Notes: generated from the sequence alone by a model not told the origin. Counted from the first letter of the stretch, positions 44,452-57,643 are shown. The stretch is DNA of 64,000 nucleotides from Aegilops tauschii subsp. strangulata (GCF_002575655.3 NC_053040.3:151033148-151097147); one strand, 5' to 3'. Program-made: numbers and translations.

Positions 44452-47443
44452 ATGATTCCCATCATCATGGTTTCCGGCGGTGGTTTGGCTGAGGGCCACG
44501 AGATCCGTCTCAGTGCGCTCGTCTTCGTTGCCGACGACTCCGCCTGGCTTCAGGAAGCTCCCCTCGACGTCGATGTGCTCCCCGTCCGCAGGGCAACGCA
44601 ATTTCGCGCGTGCGTCCGTGGCGTCCTTCTCCGGCAGCCATCAACTCAGTATCGTTCGGCTCCCGTGGTGTCCTCGCTCCCCGCTGTAGGCCGGCGCAAG
44701 CGATCCGGTCGGTCGCGACTTCAGCGGTGGGTGAGGCACGCGGTGGCCCGCCAGTTGGCCACCCCACAAGTTGCGGCAATCTGGCCCGACGAAACTCTCT
44801 ACGGCATGTTCGATCTGTCGACTGGCTCCGTCGAGACCGCATCCGAGTGCGATAGCAGCGATCCCGTGGCTGAAGTCTTGATGGTCAATGGACCACGTAG
44901 TCCTCCTAGCTTCCCCCGCGATGATGGCGGCGATGGTGGCGGCGATCCGTCACGCGTTCACGAGGAGTACCGCCCTGAGCCCCTTTCTTCGCAGCAGAGG
45001 GAAGAGCTTCGCCGCCGCAATATGGATGCACTTCACACTCCCATCGTTGGAGAAACCCCTGAGGCCCGGGCCTTGGAGGAGGCGCGCTTGGCCAACTTGG
45101 TTGAGCGCACTCGACTGGAGAACCTGCAGCATGCACTCGACGACCATGCTCGGCAGCGGATCCCTGAGTCCAGTCGACGACAGCTTTTTCCGCCTCAACC
45201 TCAGGTATACCGCACTCCGATCCAAAATCTCACAGCTGCGGCCCGAATAGCAGAGTCAGTTCAGCCTTCCCAGTCAGAAGCTGGCAGAGGTCTGATGCAG
45301 ATCCGGGCTTTACTCCGGGCGGCCGGAGAGCAGAACACAACAGTATCTCAGTCGTGGAATAGGATTCATAGCAGATCTGTGATGGCAGACACAGTTCAGT
45401 CGGCTCACAGCCCAAGATCGCCCCCGCGGCGTGAGGGACGTGGGTACCGGCAGGATCAGTACAGAAACCACGAGCAATATGATCACCAACTCGGCCGTGA
45501 TGACCGTCGTCGAGTGCCCACACCTCCTCCGAGGAGTGGGTCATATGTGCCTCGGCAGCACGATGACAGACGCCCTCACAGTGGCGAGCGAAGAGTACCA
45601 GTCGACCCGAGGGAGCCGGGCTTTGATGCGAGATCTATTCCCGTTCAAGGTCTTGTTGACAGGAACAGGGCGCACAGAGAGGGCCATGACAGAAATCACC
45701 TGACTCGCAGTAGAGTGCATGTTTCAGGTCCAGAATGTTTTAGCAGAACCATCAGAGCCGCAGTGATTCCTCCCAACTTCAGGTTGGCGACTGGAGTCAG
45801 CAAGTTCACTGGTGAGTCCAAGCCGAACACTTGGCTTGAGGATTATCGAGTGGCGGTACAGATCGGTGGCGGCAATGATGAAGTGGCCATGAAGCACCTT
45901 CCTCTGATGTTGGAAGGCTCGGCCAGAGGACGGTTGACTCAGTTAGCTCCTGGCAGTATATTCAGTTGGGAAGAACTTGCCCGAGTGTTTGTTAGAACTT
46001 TTGAGGGTACTTGCAAACGACCAGCAGGGTTAACAGAATTGCAGCATTGTGTGCAAAAACCGAATGAGACTCTGAGAGATTTCATTCAGAGGTGGACCAC
46101 TTTGCACCACACAGTGGAAAATGTGTCTGAGCATCGAGCAGTTTGTGCCTTCAAGGAAGGCGTTAAGCATCGAGAACTAGTCCTGAAGTTCGGTCGGACA
46201 GGAGATATGTCCCTGACTCAGATGATGGAAATAGCCAATCGGTACGCTAACGGAGAAGAAGAGGATCGACTCCGCAGCGGAAAGAGCAAACCAGTCAGTC
46301 AGGACACCGGCGGAGGTACTTCCAATCGGAAACAGAAGCGTAAGGCCGAGCCAGCTGCTCCTGGTGAAGCTTTAGTTGTGGCTCAAGGAAAATTCAAGGG
46401 GAAGCCCAAAGGGCCCTGTACCCCCAAGAAGGTGAAAGATCAAGCCGGAAATGATGTGTTGGATTTACCATGCCACATTCACACCAAGAAAGATGAAGAG
46501 GGTAATCTCATTTACCCTAAACATACCACTCGACAGTGTCGACTCCTGATCCAGCAATTCCGAGAGAAGCAACCCAATGAGGAGGAAAAGGAGTTGGACA
46601 AAGATGAGGATAAGGAAGAAGATGATGATGGTTTTCCCAAAGTCAATTCCACTCTGATGATTTTTGCTGATGTTGAAAGCAAAAGTCGATTGAAAGTTAT
46701 CAACAGAGAAGTAAACATGGTTGCTCCAGCAACACCCAGTTATTTGAAGTGGTCTCAGACTGCCATCACATTTGACCAGTTCGATCACCCAGCGCGTATA
46801 GCCACCCCTGGGAGGCAAGCGTTGGTGGTCGACCCAGTTGTTGAAGGCACTCGACTGACCAAAGTGCTGATGGATGGTGGTAGCAGCCTGAATATCCTTT
46901 ATACTGAAACCTTGAAGGGAATGGGAATTCCGATGTCCAAGCTTAGTGAAAGCAATATGAGTTTCCATGGCGTTATACCTGGCAAGAAGGCTGAATCACT
47001 CGGGCAGATCGCCCTTGATGTGGTTTTCAGTGATTCCAAGAATTACCGCAAGGAAAAGTTGACATTTGAAGTAGTGGATTTCCAGAGTGATTATCATGCT
47101 ATTCTGGGTAGGCCTGCTTATGCACGTTTTATGGCTCGACCATGTTACGTGTATCTCAAACTGAAGATGCCTGGTCCCAGAGGAGTGATCACAATCACTG
47201 GCAATCGGCACAAAGGCAGAAGAGTGCTTCCAGAAGGGCTCAAAAATCGCCGATGCACAAATGGCAGCAGTCGAAATGCAAGAATACCAGAAGAATGCAG
47301 ACCCGAGTGATTTGTTGCGAGCTAAGAAGCCTGCCACAGATTCTGCATTTCAGTCGTCCGGTGAAATGGAGCCGGTTCATATTCACCCGACCGATCCTAA
47401 TGCTGCTCCTACTCATATCTCAACATCACTCGACAGCAAATAG
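44452..47443 (+). pseudogene. Tat-2 gag and aspartic protease
   Basis: A 952-codon frame is open from 44452. Residues 1-420 are low-complexity and Arg/Pro/Ser-rich, with a basic RRKRSGRSRLQRW segment. Residues about 430-600 are the retrotransposon gag core (NTWLEDYRVAVQIGGG, LEGSARGRLTQLAPGS, FVRTFEGTCKRPAGLTEL, RDFIQRWTTLHH). A basic region and the DLPCHIHTKKDEEGNLIYP block follow. The protease (about 790-920) has VLMDGGSSLNIL with its catalytic Asp-Gly and the FQSDYHAILGRPAYARF C-terminus. The frame shifts near 47216, and protease-typical text continues to the TAG at 47441-47443. The start codon choice is uncertain; an earlier or later Met is possible in this weakly conserved part. Most of gag-protease is intact, which is unusual in this window. 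Confidence 0.85.
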
Positions 47444-50400
47444 GAAGAAGCGCTCATCCAGTTCCTCCATGAGAACTGGGACATCTTTGCATGGAAACCT
47501 TCTGACATGCCGGGTGTACCCAGGGGACTGGCTAAGCACCGTTTGCGAGTCGACCCGAAAGTGAAATGGGTCAAAGAACATCTTCGACGGTCCGCCATAC
47601 AGAAGAGAAAGGCAATTGGTGAGGAAGTGGCTCGGCTCCTCGCAGCTGAGTTCATCCGAGAGATTTACCACTCCGAGTGGCTCGCCAATGTTGTCATGGT
47701 CCCCAAAAAGGACGACTCACTTCGTATGTGCATTGACTTCAAGCATATCAATCGGGCCTGCCTGAAAGATCATTTTCCTCTCCCCCATATCGACCAAATC
47801 GTCGACTCGACTGCGGGGTGTGAGCGTGTGTCTTTTCTAGACGCCTATTCCGGGTACCATCTGATCCGACTGTATGGACCCGATGAGATAAAAACAGCTT
47901 TATCACTCCATTCGAGTGTTTTTGTTATGTCACCATGCCATTCGGTCTCAAGAACGCTGGAGCCACATTCATTAGGATGATTCAGAACTGTCTCCTCACT
48001 CAAATCAGTCGGAATGTGGAAGCATATATGGATGACATTGTGGTCAAGTCGCGTAAAGGTTCCGACCTGCTGACTGACCTAGCTGAAACCTTTGCCAACA
48101 TGAGAAGGTATGATATCAAGCTTAATCCATCAAAGTGCACATTCGGAGTTCCTGGTGGAAAGTTACTCGGTTTCCTCGTTTCTGAACGAGGGATCGACGC
48201 GAACCCAGAAAAAGTTGGTGCCATACTCCGGATGAAACGCCCTGTGTGTGTGTGTGTGCATGATGTCCAGAAGCTTACTAGTTGTTTGGCTGCTTTGAGT
48301 CGATTCATCTCTCGCCTCGGTGAAAAGGCATTGCCTCTTTACCGACTGATGAAGAAATCTGATAAGTTCGAGTGGACTCCTGAAGTTGACGCAGCGTTTG
48401 CAGAGCTCAAAGCCCTGCTTTCCACCCAGCCGGTGCTGGCTGCCCCAATCAGCAAAGAGCCTTTACTCCTTTATATTGCAGCCACTGGACAAGTTGTCAG
48501 TATAGTACTCACGGTCGAGTAGGAAGAAGAAGGAAAAGCCTATAAAGTTTAGCGCCCAGTGTACTATGTTTCTGAAGTTTTGACTCCATTCAAGCAAAGA
48601 TATCCACATTATCAGAAGCTTGTCTATGGAATTTATATGACCACGAAGAAGGTTACGCATTATTTATCTGATCACTCCATTACAGTCGTCAGCGACGCAC
48701 CATTGTCAGAAATTTTGAACAACAGAGATGCAACTGGTCGAGTGGCAAACTAGGCGATTGAACTCCTACCCTTGGATATCAAGTTTAAGGCAAAGAAAGC
48801 TATCAAGTCCCAAGCAATAGTAGATTTCCTCGCCGAGTGGGTCGAACAGCAATTGCCGACTCAGATTCACTCGGAGCATTGGACCCTGTTCTTTGATGGA
48901 TCCGAGATGCAGAATGGTTCCGGTGCTGGAGTGGTATTAGTATCCCCCGAGGTGACAAGCTTAGCTATGTTCTCCAGATTCATTTTGACTCCTCCAACAA
49001 TGAAGCTGAATATGAAGCACTTCTGTACGGGTTGCGTATGGCCATTTCACTCAGCGTCCATCGCCTCATGGTCTATGGCGACTCGGATTTGGTTGTTAAT
49101 CAAGTAATGAAGGAGTGGGACGTCAGAAGCCCGGCTATGATTGGATATTGTAATGCAGTGAGAAAGTTAGAGAAGAAGTTTGAGGGGTTAGAGCTCCATC
49201 ACATACCCCGACTGAAAAACCAAGCAGCTGATGATTTGGCAAAGATAGGCTCCAAGAGCGAAGCCATTCCCAGCAATGTGTTTTTGGATCATATTCATAC
49301 TCCTTCAATTCAGGAAGATCCTTTCACTGACGACCCCCCACAACCAAAGAGTGCCACTGATCCGACTGAAGTCGAAGTCCCAGTCGTGGTCGACTTGATC
49401 ATGGAGGTTTTGGTCATCACTCCCGATTGGACAGTGCCGTACATCGCGTACATTCTTAGGAAGGAACTCCCAGAGGATGAAGAAGAGGCTCGACAGATCG
49501 TCCGTTGATCCAAAGCCTTTACTGTGATAAGAGGACAGCTGTTCAGAGAAAGTGTAACTGGAGTCAGCCAGAAATGCATAACACCAGAAGAAGGTCGAGT
49601 GATCCTCAACGACATCCACTCGGGGACATGTGGTCACCATGCGTCCTCTCGGACCATTGTGGCCAAACCATGCCGAGCGGGATTTTATTGGCCACGAGCA
49701 AATGAAATGGCGAAAGAAATAGTCGACAAATGTGAAGGTTGCCAGTTTTACTCCAACATGTCTCACAAGCCTGCATCAGTCCTAAAGACCATTCCGCTCG
49801 ACTGGCCCTTTGCTGTTTGGGGGTTAGATATGGTTGGACCTTTGAGGATTGGTAGGAGTGGCTTCACTCATGTACTCGTGGCAGTCGACAAGTTCACCAA
49901 ATGGATTGAAGCCAAGCCTATCAAAAATCTTGAAGCCAGTACTGCTGTCAGCTTCATTAGAGAGCAAACATTCAGATATGGTATTCCGCATAGCATCATC
50001 ACTGATAATGGGTCAAACTTTGATTCTGATGAGTTCAGAGCCTTCTGCGCTTCCCAAGGCACTCGAGTCGACTATGCTTCAGTCGCCCATCCCCAGTCGA
50101 ATGGACAAGCTGAAAGAGCAAACGGGTTGATTCTGAAAGGACTGAAGCCCTGACTGATGCGCGATCTCAAGCATGCAGCAGGCGCCTGGGTCGATGAACT
50201 TCCATCAGTGCTTTGGGGATTGAGGACAACTCCTAATCGGTCGACTGGCCGAACTCCATTCTTCTTGGTCTATGGAGCTGAAGTTGTACTTCCGAGTGAC
50301 TTGCTCCACAATGCACCCCGAGTCGAGCTTTTCTCAGAAGATGAAGCGGAACAGGCTCGGCAAGACGTAGTTGATCTCCTATAAGAGGAAAGAGAGATGG

Positions 50401-50660
50401 CCCTGATTCGGTCGACCATTTATCAGCAAGACCTGCGTCGATTCCACACCAGAAACATGAGGGGTCGAGCATTTCAAGAGGGAGACTTGGTTCTTCGAGT
50501 GGATCAGCAGAAACCACACAAGCTCGCTCCTGCTTGGGAAGGCCCCTTCATTATCACCAGAGTGCTCCACAACGGAGCATACCACCTATACAATGTTGAG
50601 CACAAGAAAGGCGAGCCACGCACTTGGAATGCGGAGCTGCTCCGCCCCTTTTACACTTAA
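47444..50660 (+). pseudogene. Tat-2 pol: RT, RNase H, integrase (seven stops, frameshifts)
   Basis: RT runs 47450-48400 with LRMCIDFKHINRACLKDHFP, SFLDAYSGYH and MPFGLKNAGATF, and the catalytic YMDD at 48025-48036. One base seems lost near 47899. RNase H (48870-49260) reads TLFFDGSEMQNGSGAG and VYGDSDLVVNQV, with another frame change near 49000. Integrase (49520-50150) has HHASSRT, CEGCQFY, LDMVGPL, ITDNGSNF and NGQAERANG, so its zinc-binding and DDE residues are visible. The C-terminal part ends RPFYT at 50660. Stops lie at 47441, 48520, 48550, 48751, 49506, 50151 and 50382. A run of TG repeats codes VCVCV at about 48243-48257. Confidence 0.9.
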
Positions 50661-50825
50661 AGCTTTCAGACTGTTGAGATGTAATAAGAAATACGTCTAG
50701 TTTGATTATCAAAGACATAGTTTTAACAGTCTCATAAATGATTGTTGTTCCTTTTTTATATTCTCTAAATCCCCCAGTGGGTGGCTTAGCTGCGAACCCA
50801 TTTCGCCTAAGTTCGAAAAATCCTA
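50661..50825 (+). other. Tat-2 post-pol spacer
   Basis: Short non-coding AT-rich sequence between the end of pol and the tandem repeat array. Nothing else is seen in it. Confidence 0.5.
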
Positions 50826-51860
50826 CCGAGTGGTGAGCAACGCTTCCACTCAGAGGCTTAGCTGCGAATCCGTTTCGCCTAAGTTAAAAAAATCCTACCG
50901 AGTGGTGAGCAACGCTTCCACTCGAATGCTTAGCTGCGAATCCGTTTCACCTAAGTTGAAAAAATCTTACCGAGTGGTGAGCAAGCCTCTCACTCGGGGG
51001 CTTAGTTGCAGTCCAGTACTCGCCTAAGTTTGAAAAAAATCCTACCGAGTGGTGAGCAAGCCTCTCACTCAAGGGCTTAGCTGCAGTCCAGTACTCGCCT
51101 AAGTTTGAAAAAATCCTACCGAGTGGTGAGCAAGCCTCTCACTCGGGGGCTTAGCTGTAGTCCAGTACTCGCCTAAGTTTAAGAAATCCTACCGAGTGGT
51201 GAGCAAGCCTCTCACTCGGGGGCTTAGCCGCAGTCCAGTACTCGCCTAAGTTTAAGAAATCCTACCAAGTGGTGAGCAAGCCTCTCACTCGGGGGCTTAG
51301 CTGCAGTCCAGTACTTGCCTAAGTTTGAAAAATCCTACCGAGTGGTGAGCAACCCTCACACTCGGGGGCTTAGCTGCAGTCCAGTACTTGCCTAAGTTTA
51401 AGAAATCCTACCGAGTGGTGAGCAACCCTCACACTCGGGGGCTTAGCTGCAGTCCAGTACTTGCCTAAGTTTCAGAAATCCTACCGAGTGGTGAGCAACC
51501 CTCACACTCGGGGGCTTAGCTGCAGTCCAGTACTTGCCTAAGTTTCAGAAATCCTACCGAGTGGTGAGCAACCCTCTCACTCGGGGGCTTAGCTGCAGTC
51601 CAGTACTCGCCTAAGTTTGAAAAATCCAACCGAGTGGTGAGCAACCCTCACACTCGGGGGCTTAGCTGCATTCCAGTACTCGCCTAAGTTTGAAAAATCC
51701 TACCGAGTGGCGAGCAACCCTCACACTCGGGGGCTTAGCTGCGGTCTAGTACTCGCCTAAGTTTGAAAAATCCTACCGAGTGGTGAGCAACCCTCTCACT
51801 CAGAGACTTAGCTGCAGTCCAGTACTCACCTAAGTATAAAATACGTTCCGAGTGAGAACC
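50826..51860 (+). repeat. 73-bp tandem repeat array, about 14 units, in Tat-2
   Basis: Each unit contains CCTACCGAGTGGTGAGCAA, a CTCACTCGGGGGCTTAG phrase and GTCCAGTACTCGCCTAAG. Unit starts near 51116, 51189 and 51262 show the 73-base period. The first three units are a slightly different variant (CAACGCTTCCACTC, GCGAATCCGTTTC). Confidence 0.95.
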
Positions 51861-51890
51861 GACCTTCTCGCTCGGGGACTTGGCCACACG

Positions 51891-52130
51891 CTCCATCCTG
51901 ATCCGCAAGGACGACGAGGTGCAGGTCGACTGCGACCTTCTCCTCAGAGTTGTGCCACAAATACAATGTGTGCTCCATCCTGATCCGCAAGGACGACGAG
52001 GTGCAGGTCGACTGCGACCTTCTCCTTGGAACTACGCCACAAGTACAACATGCGCTCCATCCTGATCCGCAAGGACAATGAGGTGCAGGTCGACTGTTAC
52101 CTTCCCCTCAGAGCTGTAGCACAAGTTCAA
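51891..52130 (+). repeat. 82-bp tandem repeat, three units, in Tat-2
   Basis: CTCCATCCTGATCCGCAAGG recurs at 51891, 51973 and 52055 with the 3' part GTGCAGGTCGACTG. The units lie between the 73-bp array and the antisense ORF end. Confidence 0.9.
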
Positions 52131-52435
52131 AGACTATTCCGAGTGAAGAACAAGTTCTGCTCAAAGGCAAACACAAGCATATTCAGAGATAAACCAAGTT
52201 CAGATAAATCCTAATGTTCCGGACCACGGATTAAAGTACTCGGACATCAAGCCCGAAGGAGTTTAACGGTTACAAAATCACTCGGCATTCTGAGGCAAAT
52301 TTAAAGTGGGGCATAAAGTTTATTCATTCCGCAGGAGGAGGGCTAGCAGGCTCGACAAACTCGTCCAGGTCGATTCCGTCAGCGATCCGAGTGGCAGGAG
52401 CAATAAAGGTTTCCATGAAGGATTGGAAGTCATGC

Positions 52436-52440
52436 CTCTT
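52436..52440 (+). other. Target site duplication, left copy (CTCTT)
   Basis: CTCTT precedes the LTR at 52441 and is matched exactly by 58009-58013 after the element. Confidence 0.95.
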
Positions 52441-55400
52441 TGTAACACCCCGCATGTAACTTGTCATATTTGTAACTCCGACTCTTGCCATTTTCGGCTT
52501 TGTGATATGATATTCCCTCCGTGGTCGGGTTTTGTGTTTCGTTTTGTATTTTGTCATGTCATGCATTTTCATATCATGTCATCATGTGCATTGCATTTGC
52601 ATACGTGTTCGTCTCATGCATCCGAGCATTTTCCCCATTGTCCGTTTTGCAATCCGGTGCTCCTATCTCCTCCGGTGCACCCCTCTTGTTTTCTTTCGTG
52701 TGCGGGTGTCAAACTTTCTCGGAATGGACCGAGGCTTGTCAAGTGGCCTTATTATACCACCCGGAGACCACCGGTCAAGTTTCGTTCCATTTGGAGGTCG
52801 TTTGGTACTCCAACGGTTAACCGGGCATCCGCAAAGTCCATTTAAGTGTCCAGCAAAAACCCCCTCAAAACCAGCCCAAAACCCACCAAATTCTCTTCCA
52901 TGCTCTAGGTCGTTCGATCACGATCGTGTGGGCGAAAACCGCACCTCATTTGGACTCTCCTAGCTCCCTCTACCTTAATACTCCATCCCCTCCCGTATAC
53001 ATCTGCAGCCCAAACCCTAACCTCGCCCTTCGACGCCGGCGGACGTGTCCGTCCGCGCCGGACAAATCTCCGCCGCCGCCCGCGCCCAATCGGGAAGCGC
53101 CACGTGTCGCCGCTGCCTCCTTCCCGCCGCCGGCCCAGAGAGCCCGTACGGGGCCCTCCCGGCCCAGATCCGCCGCCGCGCGCCCCCGCGCGCCTCCGTC
53201 GCCCGACCCGGCCGCCACCCGTCGCCATTGCCGGCGCGGAGCTCCGCCTCGCCGCGCCGCCGCCGTGCTCGCCGGCCGGCCCTGCCGCCCGCGGCCGCCG
53301 CCTCCGCCTCCCGTCGCCGGCGCCGCCGTCCTCGCCTCCCCTCCGGCCGGCCACCGCCTCCTTCTTCCTTCCGTCGCTGGCAACTGCCCTCGAGGAGCCA
53401 GATCCGATCGAGAGGCTCTGTACGTCATGACTTTTCCCGAAGCTCGAAATTCCTCCAAGTATTTCTCTTCTACAGCATATGCCTCTGTTCACAGCTCCAT
53501 AACTTCTTGCATGTAGCTCCGATTCATGCGTGTAATATGTCAAATTGTTTGCCTCGTGATGCTCTTCATTTTGTTCAATTGCACCATGTTCATTAGAGGT
53601 CATCTTGATGCCCAAATCTCTGTTGGAAGAGGGCTAGTTGCTGTTATCCTCTGGTTCTTAACAGAACTTGGAGATTTGTCATTTTTGTATCATTTATTCT
53701 GTGCATCTCATGGCCATGAGCTCTACATGTGTTTTGAAGTATGCCATGCCATCTTTCCAGTGGTGTAGTCCATGTATTTTTGTGATCTCTGTGGTGACTA
53801 GCACAAGCATGCAAAGTAGGCCCCGTAATATTTCTGATTTCAGGGACACTGATTTCTCCGTGTCTTTGTCTGCTGTTATTTTGTTGCCATGTAAACTTGA
53901 TGCTACAGAGAGATCCATGCATATTTTGGAGATGTTCAGTAAGGATGTTTTGTAGCTATAGTTGTAATTGATCCATTCCTGCCCTTGTTTGCAATTATGG
54001 AGTGCCATAGCATGACTCAATTTTGCTCTACTTTTGCTATAAAATATTTCTGGCAGATTCTTAACATGATATGCAATTTTGCCAAGCTTATTGTAGTTGA
54101 TCCATATATGCTATGCCTGTGTTCTTGCCATGGTTAGCTTCATAAACATGCCATCTTGCTGTAGGTATACTAGTTTTGTCATGCATTACTTTGTAGTGAG
54201 TGCATCAAGCTCACAAAGAGGCCTACATATTATTATTTCTGCCATGCTCTGTTTTTCTGCCAAGTCTGAAACCTGTTAACGAAACTTGCTATGTTTACAT
54301 GCTTGCCATCATATCTTCTTGTCCTTTTTGGCTTATGGTCATTAAGGGACTTTTGTCATGTGCATTTAGTAGAACACTGCCTTGCCTTGTTTTGCTATGT
54401 TAAGTTCCTGTAGCATGTTGATTTCGTGCTCTGAACATCACTACCTGATGCTGTTTTCTGCCATGTCCAGTTTTTCACTAAGTCTGTGATCCTGTTATCT
54501 TTTGCACTTTTGCCATGCCTGTTTGAGCTTGATATGTTGTGATCTAACCGTAGCTCAATGTTCATCTTTTGTCAAGCATCTCCTGTAGATTACTGCCTTA
54601 TGCTTTGTTGCTATGTTGGAGTGCTGTAGCATTGTTACTTGTTGCATTTCAAGTGCTATCATGCTGTTAATCGCAGATTTGTGTCATTCTTGTTTTGCTT
54701 GCCATTTGCAAACCATGCATCCGATTCCGGTGATCTTTATATCGATTTCGACCGAAATCATCTCATCTTTCCAGTGGCATGCTTGGTTTGCCAAGTTACT
54801 GCCATGTTCATCATTTTCCTTCCGGAGCACGCATATGCATCGCATATCATACATGTTTTACATCATGTTGCTTGCGCATTTCTCGTGATTGATTGTGGTT
54901 CCGTTTGCTTGTGTTCTTGTCTTGGGTAGAGCTGGGAGACGAGTTCGTGAACGAGGAACCTGGTGAGTACGCTTACGAGGATCAAGCTTTCGACAACTCT
55001 GAGAACCTTGCAGGCAAGATGACCACCCCTCGAAATCACTTCTATCTTTGCTTTGCTAGTTGTTCGCTCTATTGCCATGCTCCGGTACCTATCACTTGCT
55101 ATATCATGTCTCCCATTTTGCCATGTCAGCCTCTAATCATCCTTTCCTAGCAAACCGTTGATTGGCTAAGTTACCGCTTTTGCTCAGCCCCTCTTATAGC
55201 GTTGCTAGTTGCAGGTGAAGTTGAAGTTTGTTCCATGTCGGAACATGGATATCTTGGGATATCACAATATCTCTTATTTAATTAATGCATCTATATATAT
55301 TTTGGTAAAGGGTGGAAGGCTCGGCCTTATGCCTGGTGTTTTGTTCCACTCTTGCCGCCCTAGTTACTGTTATACCGGGATTATGTTCCTTGAGTTTGTG

Positions 55401-56629
55401 TTCCTTACGCGGTCGGGTGATTTATGGGACCCCCTTGACAGTTCGCCTTGAATAAAACTCCTCCAGCAAGGCCCAACCTTGGTTTTACCATTTTCCACCT
55501 AAGCCTTTTCCCCCGGGTTTTCGCGAGCCCGAGGGTCATCTTTATTTTAAACCCCCGGACCAGTGCTCCTTCGAGTGCTGGCCCAAACCGAGCGATGTCC
55601 GGCGCCCCCTGGGCAACCAGGGTCTATGCCAACCCAACGTCTGGCTCATCCGCTGTGCCCTAAGAACGAGATATGTGCAGCTCCTATCGGGATTTGTCGG
55701 CACATTCGGGGGCTTTGGTGGTCTTGTTTTACCATTGTCGAAATGTCTTGTAAACCGGGATTCCGAGACTGATCGGGGCTTTCCAGGAGAAGGTTTATCC
55801 TTCGTTGACCGTGAGAGCTTATGATGGGCTAAGTTGGGACACCCCTGCAGGGTATTATCTTTCGAAAGCCGTGCCCGCGGTTATGAGGCAGATGTGAATT
55901 TGTTAATGTCCGGTTGTAGAGAACTTGTCACTTGACCAATTAAAATACACCAACTGTGTGTGTAGCCGTGATGGTCTCTTCTCGGCGGAGTCTGGGAAGT
56001 GAACACGGTCTGAGTTATGAATGACGTAAGTAGGAGTTCAGGATCACTTCTTGATCATTTCTAGAAGACGACCGTTCCATTGCTTCTCTTCTCGCTCTCT
56101 TTTACGTATGCTAGCCACCATATATGCTTATTGCCGCTGCAGCTCCACCTTATTACACCATCCTTTCCTATAAGCTTAAATAGTCTTGATCTCGCGGGTG
56201 TGAGATTGCTGAGTCCCCGTGACTCACAGATTCTACCAAAACAGTTGCAGGTGCCGACGATGCCAGTGCAGATGATGGGGTCGATCTCAAGTGGGAGTTC
56301 GACGAGGAACGTGGTCGTTATTATGTGTCTTTTCCTGATGATCAGTAGTGGAGCCCAGTTGGGACGATCGGGGATCTAGCATTTGGGGTTGTCTTATTTT
56401 CATTTGGATCTTGACCGTAGTCGGTCTATATGTTTGTATTTTGGATGATGTATGAATAATATTTATGTATTGTGTGAAGTGGCGATTGTAAGCCAACTCT
56501 TTATCCCATTCTTGTTCATTACATGGGATTGTGTAAAGATGACCCTTCTTGCGACAAAACCACTATGCGGTTATGCCTCTAAGTCGTGCCTCGACACGTG
56601 GGAGATATAGCCGCATCGTGGGCGTTACA
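52441..56629 (+). repeat. 5' LTR of the Tekay-like element (4189 bp)
   Basis: It starts TGTAACACCCCGCATG and ends GGGCGTTACA. Very long LTRs with a GC-rich middle (52980-53400) are normal for this lineage. Its last 1.6 kb matches 18779-20397. The many short ORFs in the GC-rich part have no domains. Confidence 0.9.
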
Positions 56630-57643
56630 AGTTGGTATCAGAGCCTTCCCCGACTTAGGAGCCCCCTGCTTGATCGAATCGCTGGCGTTGTTGAGTCTAG
56701 AACAAAAATATTTTGAGTCTTAGGATTATATATATCGGAGAGTAGGATTCTTTTTACTCCTCAGTCCCTTCGTCGCTCTGGTGAGGTCTCCTGACGTAGA
56801 AGTTTTGACTATTCTCTCCTCAAATTTCACTTAAATTTTTTTTTAGGATCACGCGGGTATCTTGGAATCGTTCCGATGGTTTTGTGACGAGAACATTGTT
56901 CTTGGTGCCTCCTGACATTTAGGGGTTGTGGCAGTGTCCCGGGGAGTTGAGCTCCGAGGTGTTGTCGTCACAATTTTATCGTTGCAGTTCTGGAATACCT
57001 GAGTTTCACCGACATCGAAATCTCTTTTATGCAGTTGTTGGTGAGATCACCTCGACGCCACCCAGTACTGGGGCGGGAGTTCGGGAGTATTGCCATAACT
57101 TGTATAACGGATGTTTTTCGAAGGTTGAGGGAAACGATTTCCGAAGGTTTCTTGGTTATGTGTTGACGGATGGATACAGCTGGATCTAGGGATTGCTAGT
57201 TTGGGTGATATATTTTGTGTCCCCCGTATCCCCAACACCAGATTGCATAACCAGAAAGTTTCGGGAGTTTATAAGTGGGAATTCAAGTAGCCTTAGGATA
57301 TCTTTCCGACAGACGCATGATATGAGATTGGGGTTCGACGTCTAGTGGTCCGCCTGTACATGGTTGGTTTTACAGTGGTCTCGTAGTGTCTTAAAGAGTC
57401 CATGGCTATGCCGACTCGGGGACGCTTCGTATGTCATGTGCACAGCCTTGTACATGATGGTGCTGTACGATTGAGCCCGTGTGGGCCCCACCACGAAAAC
57501 TTCGGATGAAATATCTATCATATGTTTGTTCCGGCTTATTCTGCAAGCCAATACTTGTTTTGTTTTGTATTGTGGTATTCGAGTTACTTCGAAATCATAT
57601 GTTGATTCCATATCTTTTTCTAAGTGGCTTCTCAACTTATGGA
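56630..57643 (+). other. Internal region of the Tekay-like element, no gag or pol
   Basis: It is about 1 kb. A short frame at 56926-57189 has no recognisable domain. The part after about 57190 resembles neither gag nor pol. The element could only move with proteins supplied by a relative. Confidence 0.7.
56633..56645 (+). other. Primer-binding site of the Tekay-like element
   Basis: TGGTATCAGAGCC follows three bases after the LTR, the usual site complementary to initiator methionine tRNA. Confidence 0.9.

Noticed and set aside
50826..51860. CRISPR-like regular repeat array
   Set aside because: The units are directly adjacent 73-bp tandem repeats with no unique spacers, inside a plant retrotransposon.
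52905..53615. 236-residue minus-strand ORF and several plus-strand ORFs
   Set aside because: These also lie in the GC-rich middle of a long LTR; composition explains them and no motif is present.
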